Shown here: positions 27,670 through 36,632 of the stretch, piece after piece
How positions within the stretch are numbered: the stretch's first letter is position 1
Layout of the letters: every line of letters begins with the position of its first letter
Assembly (NCBI GenBank): GCA_963849885.1
Contig: CAWKIV010000017.1
Coordinates: 11,658-75,657 of the forward strand
Direction: 5' to 3'
From: CADCTP01 sp963849885
Lineage (GTDB): Bacteria > Actinomycetota > Actinomycetes > Mycobacteriales > CADCTP01
Length of the DNA stretch: 64,000 nt
Program-made: the position numbers and the translations under genes
The notes under the pieces: model-generated
What the model was told of the DNA's origin: nothing
Databases searched by the model: none
The model's input: the letters and a program-made list of their open reading frames with translations, nothing else

Positions 27670-28381
27670 GCTGGACGACGTCCACGTCTACTACGGCAAG
27701 ATCGCCGCGCTGCGGGGGATCACCGTCGACGTCGACGAGGGCGAGATCGTCACCCTGATCGGGGCCAACGGCGCCGGCAAGAGCACCACCCTGAAGACCA
27801 TCTCCGGGCTGCGGCCGGTCAGCCGCGGGGAGATCCGCTTCGCCGGCGAGGACATCACCAAGCTGGCCGGGTACAAGCGGGTGCTGGCCGGGATCGGGCA
27901 GGCCCCGGAGGGCCGCGGCGTGTTCCCCGGCATGACCGTCGAGGACAACCTCTACATGGGGGCGTACGCGCGCAAGGGCAACCTGTCCGGGGAGATCGCC
28001 GAGGTCTACGAGCTGTTCCCGCGGCTGGCCGAGCGCAAGAAGCAGTTCGGCGGGACGATGTCCGGCGGCGAGCAGCAGATGCTCGCCATCGGGCGGGCGC
28101 TGATGGCCAAGCCCAAGGTGCTGCTGCTGGACGAGCCGTCGATGGGGCTGGCGCCGATGCTGGTGCAGCAGATCTTCTCGATCATCGTGGAGATCAACCG
28201 GCGCGGCACCACGGTCCTGCTGGTCGAGCAGAACGCGCAGCAGGCGCTGCAGATCGCGCACCGGGCGTACGTGCTGGAGACCGGCGAGATCGTGAAGTCC
28301 GCGCCGGCGCACGACCTGCTCGACGACCCGCAGGTGAAGGCGGCGTACCTGGGCGGCGACCTCGGCACCGGGGTCGCCTGA
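27659..28381 (+). CDS. livF: Branched-chain amino acid ABC transporter ATP-binding protein LivF
   Basis: A 240-aa ABC ATPase. Walker A is GANGAGKST, the signature MSGGEQQMLAIGRAL and Walker B VLLLDEPSMGL; the helical segment after Walker A carries the LivF-type QAPEGRGVFPGMTV. It is the last gene of the transporter operon and ends 13 bases before the convergent GH9 gene. Confidence 0.95.
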   Translation: MLLELDDVHVYYGKIAALRGITVDVDEGEIVTLIGANGAGKSTTLKTISGLRPVSRGEIRFAGEDITKLAGYKRVLAGIGQAPEGRGVFPGMTVEDNLYMGAYARKGNLSGEIAEVYELFPRLAERKKQFGGTMSGGEQQMLAIGRALMAKPKVLLLDEPSMGLAPMLVQQIFSIIVEINRRGTTVLLVEQNAQQALQIAHRAYVLETGEIVKSAPAHDLLDDPQVKAAYLGGDLGTGVA

Positions 28382-28394
28382 GGGGTCTGCTGGG

Positions 28395-30086
28395 TCAGCT
28401 CGCGTACGCCGCCATCCACACCAGGGCGGCGTTCCACCGGATGCAGACGTCGTTGGTGGTCTCCGAGGTCGGCTCGTCCAGGTAGCAGAACTGGGGCGGC
28501 AGGCCGGCGAAGCGCGGGTCGCCGGGGAAGCCGGGGTAGTGCTTCGACGCCGGCCCGCCGGCCAGCGAGCCGGGTGGCGGCGGCGGGAACGCGGGGTCCA
28601 GCGCGTGCCCGAAGTGCCGGACCCGCTGCCGGTGCGCGGTCTCGGTGCCGTGCCCGGTGACGAAGGACAGGCCGTGCGCGTTGCGGCCGAGGACGAAGTC
28701 GAGGCCGGCGAGCGCGGCCGCCCGGTGCCGCGGCCGCCCGGCCAGGTCGTGCGCGGTGGCCAGCACGACCAGGTTGGCCAGGATGCGTCCCGTGCTGCCC
28801 CAGTCCCAGCCGCCGGCCGGCGCGTACGGCTGGTCCCAGGGCTGGCTGCGCTGCAGCGCGACCAGCCGGTCGGCGGCGGCGAGCACCGGAGCGGGGTCGG
28901 CGGCGCCGGCCCGGGCCAGCTGCAGCCGGGCCGGCGCGGCCACCTCGTCCCAGTCGAAGCCGTCCGGGTCGAAGACGTCGCCGCGGGCGCACGGCGAGGC
29001 CTCGACGTCGGCCCGGTAGCGCGGCTCGCCGGTGGTCAGCAGCAGCTCGGCGGCGGCCCAGTAGAACTCGTCGGTGACCGTCGCGTCGTCGTACGGGCCG
29101 CCGCCGAAGGCGCCGCCGTCGGGCGGGGCGAGCAGGTCCGGCTCCCGCCGGGCCGCCTCGTACGCGGTGGTGGCGGCGGCGAGGTAGCGGTCCCGGTCGG
29201 CCGGGAGCAGCCGGGCGGCCTGGGCGGCGACCGCGGCCAGGTTCAGCGCGGCGGCGGTGGACGGCCGGTGCAGCACCCGCCGGGACGGATCCCGGTGCGG
29301 TGCCAGCGGCAGCGGCGTCCAGTGGTCGCCGTGCACCCGGTGGAAGGCCAGCCCGGCGTGCTGCTCGCCGGCCGGCACCTGCATCCGCAGCAGCCACTCG
29401 ACCTCCCACCGCGCCTCCTCCCGCAGCGCGGCGGCCAGCGGGCCGGCCGGCGCCCGCTCGGCCGCGGACAGCAGCAGGGCGGCGGACAGGCCGCCGTTGA
29501 CCACGTACTTGCCGTGGTCGCCGGCGTCGTACCAGCCGCCGGAGACGTCCAGCGGCCGGTCCAGCCGCCAGCCCGGGTAGAGCCGGGCCGCGTCCGGCCC
29601 GGACCAGCCGCGCACGGCGGTGTCGCCGCGGTTGGGCGGCACGCCCGCGTGCCCGGCCGGCCGGCCGTACCCGGGCGCGGTCGCCTCGCTGATCGGCACG
29701 CCGGACCGCTGCAGGTGGAAGAAGCGCAGCGCGTCCGCGGCCAGCCGGGAGTAGAGGTCGGCGGCGATCCGGAACGGGTGGCTGGTGGCGCCGTCCGCGG
29801 TCAGCCGGAGCCGCTCGTACGGGCCGGTCAGGGCGGTGAAGTCGGCGGTGTGCACGGCCAGCCCGGAGCTCGGGTCGGGGCCCGGCCACGGCTCGGTCAG
29901 TCCGGTGTGGACGATCTGGCCGCCCTCGGTGCGGACCGCGAAGGGCAGCGGCGCGGGCGCGGCGGTGACCACGGTGGCGCGCTTCGGGCCGTCCGGCCGG
30001 TGGCCGAGCTGGTTGACCCGGACCCGCGGGCGGGCGGCGGCGAGCCGGCGCGGGTCCGGCCCCGCCACGCCCGCCGCCCCGCCCAC
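28395..30086 (-). CDS. Glycoside hydrolase family 9 protein (cellulase-like) without signal peptide
   Basis: A protein of about 563 aa. An N-terminal immunoglobulin-like CelD-type domain (about 1-110, RVNQLGHRP...KRATVV) precedes a GH9 alpha/alpha barrel. The catalytic-base segment is GWYDAGDHGKYVVNGG, and the acid Glu is in SETTNDVCIRWN near the C terminus. GH9 enzymes cleave beta-glucans or oligosaccharides by inversion. No signal peptide is visible, so it may act inside the cell on imported oligosaccharides, or the true start may be missed. Start 30086 is chosen because TAGGGT lies exactly seven bases upstream (leaderless pattern); GTG 30095 is the alternative. Confidence 0.87.
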   Translation of the reverse strand: MGGAAGVAGPDPRRLAAARPRVRVNQLGHRPDGPKRATVVTAAPAPLPFAVRTEGGQIVHTGLTEPWPGPDPSSGLAVHTADFTALTGPYERLRLTADGATSHPFRIAADLYSRLAADALRFFHLQRSGVPISEATAPGYGRPAGHAGVPPNRGDTAVRGWSGPDAARLYPGWRLDRPLDVSGGWYDAGDHGKYVVNGGLSAALLLSAAERAPAGPLAAALREEARWEVEWLLRMQVPAGEQHAGLAFHRVHGDHWTPLPLAPHRDPSRRVLHRPSTAAALNLAAVAAQAARLLPADRDRYLAAATTAYEAARREPDLLAPPDGGAFGGGPYDDATVTDEFYWAAAELLLTTGEPRYRADVEASPCARGDVFDPDGFDWDEVAAPARLQLARAGAADPAPVLAAADRLVALQRSQPWDQPYAPAGGWDWGSTGRILANLVVLATAHDLAGRPRHRAAALAGLDFVLGRNAHGLSFVTGHGTETAHRQRVRHFGHALDPAFPPPPPGSLAGGPASKHYPGFPGDPRFAGLPPQFCYLDEPTSETTNDVCIRWNAALVWMAAYAS

Positions 30087-30093
30087 GGCGCCC

Positions 30094-30099
30094 ACCCTA
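30094..30099 (-). promoter_or_regulatory. -10 box for a leaderless GH9 transcript
   Basis: TAGGGT on the minus strand ends seven bases before GTG 30086, so transcription would start at or next to the start codon, the same geometry as at polA, coaE and other genes in this window. Confidence 0.5.
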
Positions 30100-30129
30100 G
30101 GGACCGGTGGCTGCCGGGGTGGTGGCGCG

Positions 30130-30163
30130 GCGACCCGGGCCGCCTCGTGGGGGCCCGGGTCGC
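30130..30163. promoter_or_regulatory. Inverted repeat in the divergent GH9/GNAT intergenic region
   Basis: Arms GCGACCCGGGC (30130-30140) and GCCCGGGTCGC (30153-30163) are perfect over 11 bp with a 12-base spacer; a third partial half-site GCGACCCGGGG follows near 30177. The element sits in the 315-bp gap upstream of two divergent genes, about 30 bases beyond the GH9 -10, so an operator is plausible. Otherwise this gap holds no gene I can support. Confidence 0.5.
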
Positions 30164-30401
30164 CTCGGGACGAAGAGCGACCCGGGGCGCCGTCCCATGC
30201 CTCCGCGTCACGGGACGTCCTCTACTCGACGTGCCCGGGCCGTCGCAGAAAGTAGGTCCGTGATCGGGCGACGTCACACCGCGCTGCGGCCGTTCGGCCG
30301 CTGCCGGGGCGCCGCGGGGGACGGGTAGGGTGAGCGCCCTGCCGCCGGAGCAACGCCGTCCTTCCCGGTGTCCCGGCTCGGTGGTCCTGGCTGGAGGCGG
30401 A

Positions 30402-31013
30402 GTGTCCCGGAGTGGTGTGCGGGTGCGGCTGGCGACCCCGGACGACCTGGAAGCGCTGGTCATGCTGGCCGGCGAGGCCCGGGAGGTGGGGCCGGTGCGC
30501 GGCCGGGCGGTCGGCCGGCGCGGGCCGGACGGCATCCGGTCCCGGTGCGCCCGGCTGCTGGAGGACCACGACCACCGGGTGCTGCTGGCCGTGGACGACG
30601 CCGGCGGGCAGCTGATGGGCGCGGCCGTGGTCAGCCAGGACCCGGTGTGCGGGCTGCTCGACCCGCCGTCGGTCTACGTCGGCGCGCTGCTGGTGTCCAC
30701 CTCCTGCCGCAAGCGGGGGGCCGGGCGGGCGCTGGTGGCCGCGGCCGCCGGCTACGCCGACGAGCTCGGCGTGGACTCCGTGGTGGTCGGGGTGGCGCCG
30801 ACCGGGCGGGACGCCAACCGGTTCTTCGCCCGGCTCGGCTTCGCCCCGCTGGTGATGCGCCGGATCGCCCCGGTGGCGGCGCTGCGGCGCACCCTCGGGC
30901 CGGCGGACACCGCCACCGACCTGCGCACCGCCGCGTCCCGGCGGGACGGCATCCGGGCCCGCACCGGGCTGGTCCGCGCCCTTCCGCGCCCCCGCGTCCG
31001 CCGCACCGGATAG
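30402..31013 (+). CDS. GNAT-family N-acetyltransferase
   Basis: A 203-aa protein with a GNAT domain (about 5-160). The acetyl-CoA loop is RKRGAGRALV and a GFAPLVMRRIA segment ends the fold. The basic C-terminal tail (about 40 residues) is likely disordered. GTG 30402 is selected because GGAGG sits four bases upstream. The substrate is unknown. It directly precedes polA in the same orientation. Confidence 0.85.
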   Translation: MSRSGVRVRLATPDDLEALVMLAGEAREVGPVRGRAVGRRGPDGIRSRCARLLEDHDHRVLLAVDDAGGQLMGAAVVSQDPVCGLLDPPSVYVGALLVSTSCRKRGAGRALVAAAAGYADELGVDSVVVGVAPTGRDANRFFARLGFAPLVMRRIAPVAALRRTLGPADTATDLRTAASRRDGIRARTGLVRALPRPRVRRTG

Positions 31014-31048
31014 GCCCCCGGCCCGGCGGTTTTGTCGGTGGCCGGTCC

Positions 31049-31054
31049 TAGACT
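31049..31054 (+). promoter_or_regulatory. -10 box for a leaderless polA transcript
   Basis: TAGACT lies seven bases before GTG 31062, with no ribosome site between. This implies a transcript that begins at the start codon. It also argues against the upstream TTG at 31032. Confidence 0.5.
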
Positions 31055-31061
31055 CCCGGGC

Positions 31062-33770
31062 GTGACACAGCCACCGGAGGCCCCCCGCCTGCTCCTGCTC
31101 GACGGCCACTCGCTGGCCTACCGGGCGTTCTTCGCGCTGCCGGTGGAAAACTTCCAGACCACGATGGGCATCCCGACCAACGCGGTCTACGGGTTCCTGT
31201 CCATGCTGATCAACCAGCTGCGCGACGAGAAGCCGACCCACGTCGGGGTCGCCTTCGACGTGTCCCGCAAGACCTTCCGCAACGAGGCGTATGCGGACTA
31301 CAAGGCCGGCCGGACCGAGTCGCCGACCGACTTCCGCGGCCAGGTCAGCCTCATCCAGGAGGTGCTCGACGCGCTGCGGATCAAGTGGTTCGGGGTGGAG
31401 GGCTTCGAGGCCGACGACGTCATCGCCACCCTCGCCACCCGGGCCCGCGCCGAGGGCATGGAGGTGCTGATCGGCACCGGCGACCGGGACGCCATCCAGC
31501 TGGTCGAGGAGCACGTGACCGTGCTCTACCCGCGCCGCGGCGTCTCCGAGCTGGTCCGGTTCACCCCCGGCGAGGTGCAGGAGCGCTACGGGCTGACCCC
31601 GGCGCAATACCCCGACTTCGCCGCGCTGCGCGGCGACCCCAGCGACAACCTGCCCAGCATGCCGGGGGTGGGGGAGAAGACCGCGGCCAAGTGGGTGCGC
31701 GACTTCGGCTCGCTGGCCGCGCTGGTGGACCGCGTGGACGAGGTCAAGGGCAAGGCCGGCGACACGCTGCGGGCGCACGTCGCCAGCGTCCTGATGAACA
31801 GGCGGCTCACCGAGCTGGTCCGCGACGTCGCCGTGCCGCTCGGCCCGGAGGACCTGCGGCTGGGCCAGTGGGACCGGGACGAGGTCAACAAGCTCTTCGA
31901 CACGCTGCAGTTCCGGGTGCTGCGGGAGCGGCTGTTCCAGACGCTGTCCGCGCCGGAGCCGGAGGCCGAGTCCGGCTTCGACGTGACCGCGGCCGTGCTC
32001 GGCCCGGACGACGTGCCGGCCTGGCTGGACGAGCACGCCCGGTCCGGCCGCCGGGTCGGGCTCAGCCTGCGCGGCAGCTGGGGCCGCGGCACCGGGGTGG
32101 TCAGCGGGCTCGGCCTCGCGGTCGCCGACGGCGAGCCGGACGACGCGGCCTACGTGGACGCCGAGGCGCTGACCGACCTGGACGAGCGGGCGCTGGTCGA
32201 GTGGCTGGCCGACGCCGCCGTGCCCAAGACCGTGCACGACCTGAAGGGCTGCCTGCTCGCGCTGCACGCCCGCGGCTGGGACGTCGCCGGCGTGACCAGC
32301 GACACCGCGCTGGCGGCCTATCTCGCGCTGCCCGGCCAGCGCACCTTCGACCTCGGCGACCTGGTGCTCCGCTACCTGCGCCGGGACCTGCGGGCCGAGG
32401 CCGAGCCGGACACCGGCCAGCTCACCCTGGACGGCGGTGAGGAGGAGGCGGACGCCTCGGTCGCCCAGGAGCAGGCGGTGCGGGCCCGCGCGGTCGCCGA
32501 CCTGGCCCGGGCGCTGGACGACGACCTCGACACGCGCGGCGCCACCGTGCTGCTGCAGGAGGTCGAGCTGCCGCTGACCCGGGTGCTCGCCGACATGGAG
32601 CGCACCGGGATCGGCGCCGACCTGGACTACCTGGTCGACCTGCAGTCGGAGTTCGCCGGGCAGGTCAAGGCGGTCGAGCAGGAGGCATACGGGTCGGTCG
32701 GCCGGGAGTTCAACCTCGGCTCGCCGAAGCAGCTGCAGGCCATCCTCTTCGACGAGCTCAAGCTGCCGAAGACCAAGCGGATCAAGTCCGGCTACACGAC
32801 CGACGCCGACGCGTTGTTCTGGCTGTCCGAGCAGGCGCCGGACGTGCCGCTGATCGGCGCGCTGCTGCGGCACCGGGACGTGTCCCGGCTCAAGACCGTG
32901 GTCGACTCGCTGATCCCGATGGTGGACGACCACGGCCGCATCCACACCACCTTCAACCAGGTCATCGCGGCCACCGGGCGGCTGTCCTCGCAGGACCCCA
33001 ACCTGCAGAACATCCCGATCCGGACCGCCGAGGGCCGCCGGATCCGGCGTGCGTTCGTCGTCGGCGCCGGCTTCGAGTCGCTGATGACCGCGGACTACAG
33101 CCAGATCGAGATGCGGATCATGGCCACCCTGTCCGAGGACGCCGGCCTGATCGAGGCCTTCGACTCCGGCGAGGACCTGCACACGTTCGTCGCCTCCCGG
33201 GCGCACAACCTGCCGCCGGAGTCGGTCGACCCGGAGCTGCGCCGGCGGATCAAGGCGATGTCGTACGGGCTGGCCTACGGGCTGTCGGCGTTCGGGCTGG
33301 CCACCCAGCTGCGCATCCACCCCGACGAGGCACGCGAGCAGATGGACGCGTACTTCCAGCGCTTCGGCGGGGTCCGCGACTACCTGCGGCACGTGGTCGA
33401 CCAGGCCCGCCGGGACGGCTACACCGAGACCATCCTCGGCCGCCGGCGCTACCTGCCCGACCTGACCAGCGACAACCGGCAGCGCCGGGAGATGGCGGAG
33501 CGGATGGCGCTCAACGCGCCGATCCAGGGCTCGGCCGCGGACATCATCAAGGTGGCCATGCTCGGGGTGGACCGGGCGCTGCGGGAGCGCGAGCTGAAGT
33601 CCCGGCTGCTGCTGCAGGTGCACGACGAGCTGGTGCTGGAGGTCGCGTCGGGGGAGCGGACCGCGGTGGAGGAGCTGGTCCGCGCCGAGATGGGCGGGGC
33701 CTACCGGCTCGCCGTGCCGCTCGACGTGTCGGTCGGCGTCGGCCGCACCTGGGACGACGCCGGGCACTGA
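31062..33770 (+). CDS. polA: DNA polymerase I
   Basis: A 902-aa family A polymerase. An N-terminal 5'-3' exonuclease (about 1-300: LLLLDGHSLAYRAF, GFEADDVIATLA, GDPSDNLPSMPGVGEKTA) is followed by a middle domain (about 310-490) that has lost the proofreading acidic residues (the ExoI DxE segment reads VGLSLRG). The polymerase domain carries motif A DYSQIEMR (Asp678), motif B RRIKAMSYGLAYG and motif C QVHDELVLE (His854). It fills gaps and removes RNA primers. As in other actinobacterial PolA, proofreading should be absent. Confidence 0.97.
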   Translation: MTQPPEAPRLLLLDGHSLAYRAFFALPVENFQTTMGIPTNAVYGFLSMLINQLRDEKPTHVGVAFDVSRKTFRNEAYADYKAGRTESPTDFRGQVSLIQEVLDALRIKWFGVEGFEADDVIATLATRARAEGMEVLIGTGDRDAIQLVEEHVTVLYPRRGVSELVRFTPGEVQERYGLTPAQYPDFAALRGDPSDNLPSMPGVGEKTAAKWVRDFGSLAALVDRVDEVKGKAGDTLRAHVASVLMNRRLTELVRDVAVPLGPEDLRLGQWDRDEVNKLFDTLQFRVLRERLFQTLSAPEPEAESGFDVTAAVLGPDDVPAWLDEHARSGRRVGLSLRGSWGRGTGVVSGLGLAVADGEPDDAAYVDAEALTDLDERALVEWLADAAVPKTVHDLKGCLLALHARGWDVAGVTSDTALAAYLALPGQRTFDLGDLVLRYLRRDLRAEAEPDTGQLTLDGGEEEADASVAQEQAVRARAVADLARALDDDLDTRGATVLLQEVELPLTRVLADMERTGIGADLDYLVDLQSEFAGQVKAVEQEAYGSVGREFNLGSPKQLQAILFDELKLPKTKRIKSGYTTDADALFWLSEQAPDVPLIGALLRHRDVSRLKTVVDSLIPMVDDHGRIHTTFNQVIAATGRLSSQDPNLQNIPIRTAEGRRIRRAFVVGAGFESLMTADYSQIEMRIMATLSEDAGLIEAFDSGEDLHTFVASRAHNLPPESVDPELRRRIKAMSYGLAYGLSAFGLATQLRIHPDEAREQMDAYFQRFGGVRDYLRHVVDQARRDGYTETILGRRRYLPDLTSDNRQRREMAERMALNAPIQGSAADIIKVAMLGVDRALRERELKSRLLLQVHDELVLEVASGERTAVEELVRAEMGGAYRLAVPLDVSVGVGRTWDDAGH

Positions 33771-33909
33771 GCGCCGCCGCCTTCGGCGACGACTCCGGGC
33801 TGACCGCCGGCGTCCGACCCGGACCCTGGCCGGCCGCGCCCAGCAGCTGACGGGCGGCCAAGGCGACCCGGGCGTGGCCCGCCGGGGACGAACCTGACAT
33901 CCTGCGCCG

Positions 33910-34386
33910 GTGGATGTGCACCTGCCCCCGCCCGGACGCAACCACTCGGTCGGCACCCGGGTCTGCCTGCTGGTCGCCGGGCTGCTCCTGATCGCCGCCG
34001 GCTACCTGCTCGTCGCGCCGCTGGAGCGGGTGGCCAGCGCGGGCCCGCCGTTCGACTGCGGCACGGCGCTGGCCCCGGCCGGGGGCGACTTCGCCCGGGC
34101 CGTCTGCGGCGACCTCAACCAGCGCCAGCGGCTGCAGGCCGGCGCGCTGCTGCTCATGGCGGTCACGCTGGCCGGCGGCGGGCGGCTGGCCTTCGGGCCG
34201 GTGCGGCGCCGCCGGCCCGGGCCCGACGACACCGGCTGGACGAGCGGGCCGTCCGGGCCGTCCGGGGCCGCGCCGGAGTGGGCCCGCCCGCCCGGCCGGC
34301 CCGCGCTGCCGGCGCCGTCCCGGCGGGAGCCCGAGGACGCCGAGCCGCCGGCCCGGTCCGGCGGGCGCGACGCGGACCGCTCCTGA
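33910..34386 (+). CDS. Small two-TM membrane protein of unknown function
   Basis: A 158-aa protein. It has two hydrophobic helices (VCLLVAGLLLIAAGYLLVA and ALLLMAVTLAGGGRLAF) with a loop between them containing two Cys (DCGTAL...AVCGDL) that could form a disulfide outside the cell, and a Pro/Gly/Arg-rich cytoplasmic tail. GTG start; I see no clear ribosome site. No family recognised. The 139 bases between polA and this gene show nothing else I can support. Confidence 0.65.
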   Translation: MDVHLPPPGRNHSVGTRVCLLVAGLLLIAAGYLLVAPLERVASAGPPFDCGTALAPAGGDFARAVCGDLNQRQRLQAGALLLMAVTLAGGGRLAFGPVRRRRPGPDDTGWTSGPSGPSGAAPEWARPPGRPALPAPSRREPEDAEPPARSGGRDADRS

Positions 34387-34481
34387 CCGACCCCGCGCCG
34401 GCCCGGCCGGCGTGCCTTGTAGCGTGACCCGGCATCCCGGCCGGCTCCAGCCGGGGCCCCGCCGAGCAGGGAGAGTCGCCT

Positions 34482-35321
34482 GTGGACACCGCCGCGTTCG
34501 CCGCCGGGCTGGACGGCCTCTTCGACGGGCCGCTCGCCGGCGGGGTGCCGCGCGACCCGCGCTTCGCCGAGGTCGCCGGCCGGGTCACCGGCTTCTCGAC
34601 GCCGGCGGAGCTGGCCGTGCTCAACCTGGCCGCCCGGACGCTGCCGGCCGGGGAGGCGTACCTGGAGGTGGGCACGTTCAAGGGCCGGTCGCTGGCCGGC
34701 ACCCTGCTGGACGCGCCGGACCGCAGCTACGTCGCGGTGGAGAACTTCCAGGAGTTCGGCATGATCGCCGCCGAGTCGCGCGCCGAGCTGGAGAAGGTGC
34801 TCGCCGAGTACGGCGGGGGCCACCGGCTCACCCTGCACGACGGCGACTGCTTCCGGGTCCTGGCCGACCCGGGCGCGGTGCCCGAGCCGGTCGGCGTCTA
34901 CTTCTACGACGGCGCCCACACCGGCCTGGCCCACTACCTCGCGCTCGGGGTGGTGGAGCCGCTGCTCGCCGACGAGGCGCTGGTGCTGGTCGACGACGCC
35001 AGCTGGCCGATGGTGGCCGAGGCGACCCGGCGCTACCTCGACCGGCACCCCGGCTGGACCGTGCTGCGGGACATCCGGGCCGCGGCCGACCACGACGAGC
35101 GCTGGGCCAACGGGCTGCTCGTGCTCGCCTACCGGCGCCCGGCGGGCGCGGGCCGGCGGATGGCGCCGGACGTGCGCTGGCGCCGGCAGGTGCAGGTGCG
35201 GCTGCGCGGCCCGGCGACGTCGCTGGTCTGGCGGACCCTGCACCGGTTCCCCGGCCTGGTCCCGCTGGCCAAGCGGCTGGTCCCGAAGGGCTCCCGGACG
35301 GTGCCGGCCGACGCGCCCTAG
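34482..35321 (+). CDS. Class I SAM-dependent methyltransferase
   Basis: A 279-aa protein with the SAM loop YLEVGTFKGRS (about residue 62) and a YFYDGAHTGLAHY segment, as in the macrocin-O-methyltransferase/Methyltransf_24 group. A basic C-terminal extension follows the domain. The substrate is unknown; its position beside a flippase and arabinosyltransferases suggests a sugar or lipid glycan. Its end overlaps the convergent flippase gene by four bases. Confidence 0.78.
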   Translation: MDTAAFAAGLDGLFDGPLAGGVPRDPRFAEVAGRVTGFSTPAELAVLNLAARTLPAGEAYLEVGTFKGRSLAGTLLDAPDRSYVAVENFQEFGMIAAESRAELEKVLAEYGGGHRLTLHDGDCFRVLADPGAVPEPVGVYFYDGAHTGLAHYLALGVVEPLLADEALVLVDDASWPMVAEATRRYLDRHPGWTVLRDIRAAADHDERWANGLLVLAYRRPAGAGRRMAPDVRWRRQVQVRLRGPATSLVWRTLHRFPGLVPLAKRLVPKGSRTVPADAP

Positions 35322-36586
35322 GGGAGCCGGGCCGGGTCCAGCGGGGTCGCGACCGGCGGGGCCGGCACCGCCGGCCGCCGGCCGCGCAGGTCGAGCAGCA
35401 CCATGCCGGCGAGCAGCGTCACCGTCGTGACCACGCAGACGGTGAGGATCTGGGCCGCGGTCTGGTGCGCGCCGAGGACGATGACCAGCACCTCGACCGT
35501 CACCAGCGCCCACAGCAGCCGCCCGGGCCGCGGGTCGCCGGTGGCCACGGCGGCGAGCAGCGCCAGCTGCACCAGCGCCCACAGGGTGCCCAGCACCGCG
35601 AACGGCACGACGAGCGCCACCGTCCCCGCGTAGTCGGCGTCGTCGCCGGACACGATCCGGACGATCGGCCCGCCGGCGACCGCGGCGAGCAGGATGCCCG
35701 CCCCGCCCACCGCCGCCGCGGCGGCCGCCGCGCGCAGCAGCAGGCCCCGCCCGGCGCCCTGCCCGGCCAGCCGCGGGAAGACCAGCGCCGGCACGAACTG
35801 GGCGCCCCACAGGCAGGCCTTCGCGAACAGCGAGGCCAGCGCGTACTCGCCCGAGATCTCCCGGGGCAGGAAGTGCCGGGCCAGCAGCAGGTCGACGTTG
35901 GACAGCACGATGACGCCGGCGATCGCGGAGTTGGCCCGCCACAGGTCCGGCAGCAGCCGGCGCCACTCGTGGCCGTCCCGCCGGCGCCAGCTGGCCGGCC
36001 CGGACAGCTGCCACACCACCACCGCGGCGAGCAGCGTGCCGACCGCCAGCGCGGCCATCGCGCCGGCCACCGACAGCCCGAGGACGGCCGTCACCACCCC
36101 GGCCAGGAAGCGCGCGGCCGCCGACACCACCTGCCCGGAGGCGAACCGGCCGTACTGCTCGTGCCCGAGCAGGCCGCCGAGCAGCGCCCCGATCGCCACG
36201 AACGGCACCAGCATCGTGCCGAGCCAGACCGCCGGCCACACGCTGTCGAGGTGGAAGAAGGCCTTCGCCGCGGGCGACAGCGCGATGGTCAGCCCGCCGA
36301 GCCCGCCGCCGACGGCCAGGGCGAGCAGCAGCCCGGACCGCTCGTTCGTGCCCGGGGCGAGGCGCTGCGCCGCGGTCCGCCGGGCCAGCACGTACTGCAT
36401 GCCGCCGGCCGGGATGCCGCCGATCAGGCCCACCCCGAGCAGGGCGACGAGCGCGCCGTACTCCGCCGGGCCGAACGACCGGGTGAACACGATGGTCACG
36501 GCGTAGCCGAGCGCGTTGGCGACCACCGCCGCCACCCCGAGCAGCACTCCGCCCCGGGCGAGCGAGGACCGGCCCGCAGCGCGCAC
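35318..36586 (-). CDS. Polysaccharide-type flippase (MOP superfamily, Wzx-like)
   Basis: A 422-aa protein with about 12 predicted membrane helices and charged loops, beginning LARGGVLLGVAAVVANALGYA and VFTRSFGPAEYGALVAL. The latter is the usual N-terminal motif of polysaccharide/teichoic acid flippases. It probably moves a lipid-linked glycan across the membrane for the envelope enzymes encoded around it. A TAGGCT six bases before the GTG suggests a leaderless start; the gene is divergent from the AftD-like gene with a 46-bp gap. Confidence 0.84.
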   Translation of the reverse strand: MRAAGRSSLARGGVLLGVAAVVANALGYAVTIVFTRSFGPAEYGALVALLGVGLIGGIPAGGMQYVLARRTAAQRLAPGTNERSGLLLALAVGGGLGGLTIALSPAAKAFFHLDSVWPAVWLGTMLVPFVAIGALLGGLLGHEQYGRFASGQVVSAAARFLAGVVTAVLGLSVAGAMAALAVGTLLAAVVVWQLSGPASWRRRDGHEWRRLLPDLWRANSAIAGVIVLSNVDLLLARHFLPREISGEYALASLFAKACLWGAQFVPALVFPRLAGQGAGRGLLLRAAAAAAAVGGAGILLAAVAGGPIVRIVSGDDADYAGTVALVVPFAVLGTLWALVQLALLAAVATGDPRPGRLLWALVTVEVLVIVLGAHQTAAQILTVCVVTTVTLLAGMVLLDLRGRRPAVPAPPVATPLDPARLP

Positions 36587-36632
36587 CGGGGCAGCCTATC
36601 CGGGCCGTACCGACCGGTATCGTCATTCCCCG
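36587..36632. promoter_or_regulatory. 46-bp divergent promoter gap, flippase / AftD-like gene
   Basis: Minus-strand TAGGCT (36593-36598) lies six bases before the flippase GTG. Plus-strand TATCGT (36618-36623) lies nine bases before the AftD-like GTG at 36633. Both transcripts would be nearly leaderless and share this gap. Confidence 0.45.

Noticed and set aside
31032..31034. TTG start for polA
   Set aside because: The ten extra residues are not PolA-like, and a -10 box lies within them. GTG 31062 fits the leaderless pattern.
33771..33909. Terminator after polA
   Set aside because: Only short imperfect pairings around GCCGCCTTCGGCG; not strong enough to list.
30222..33956. A 1244-codon minus-strand open frame opposite GNAT and polA
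   Set aside because: Low-complexity composition with no motif. Opposite a fully conserved polA it is a by-product of high GC.
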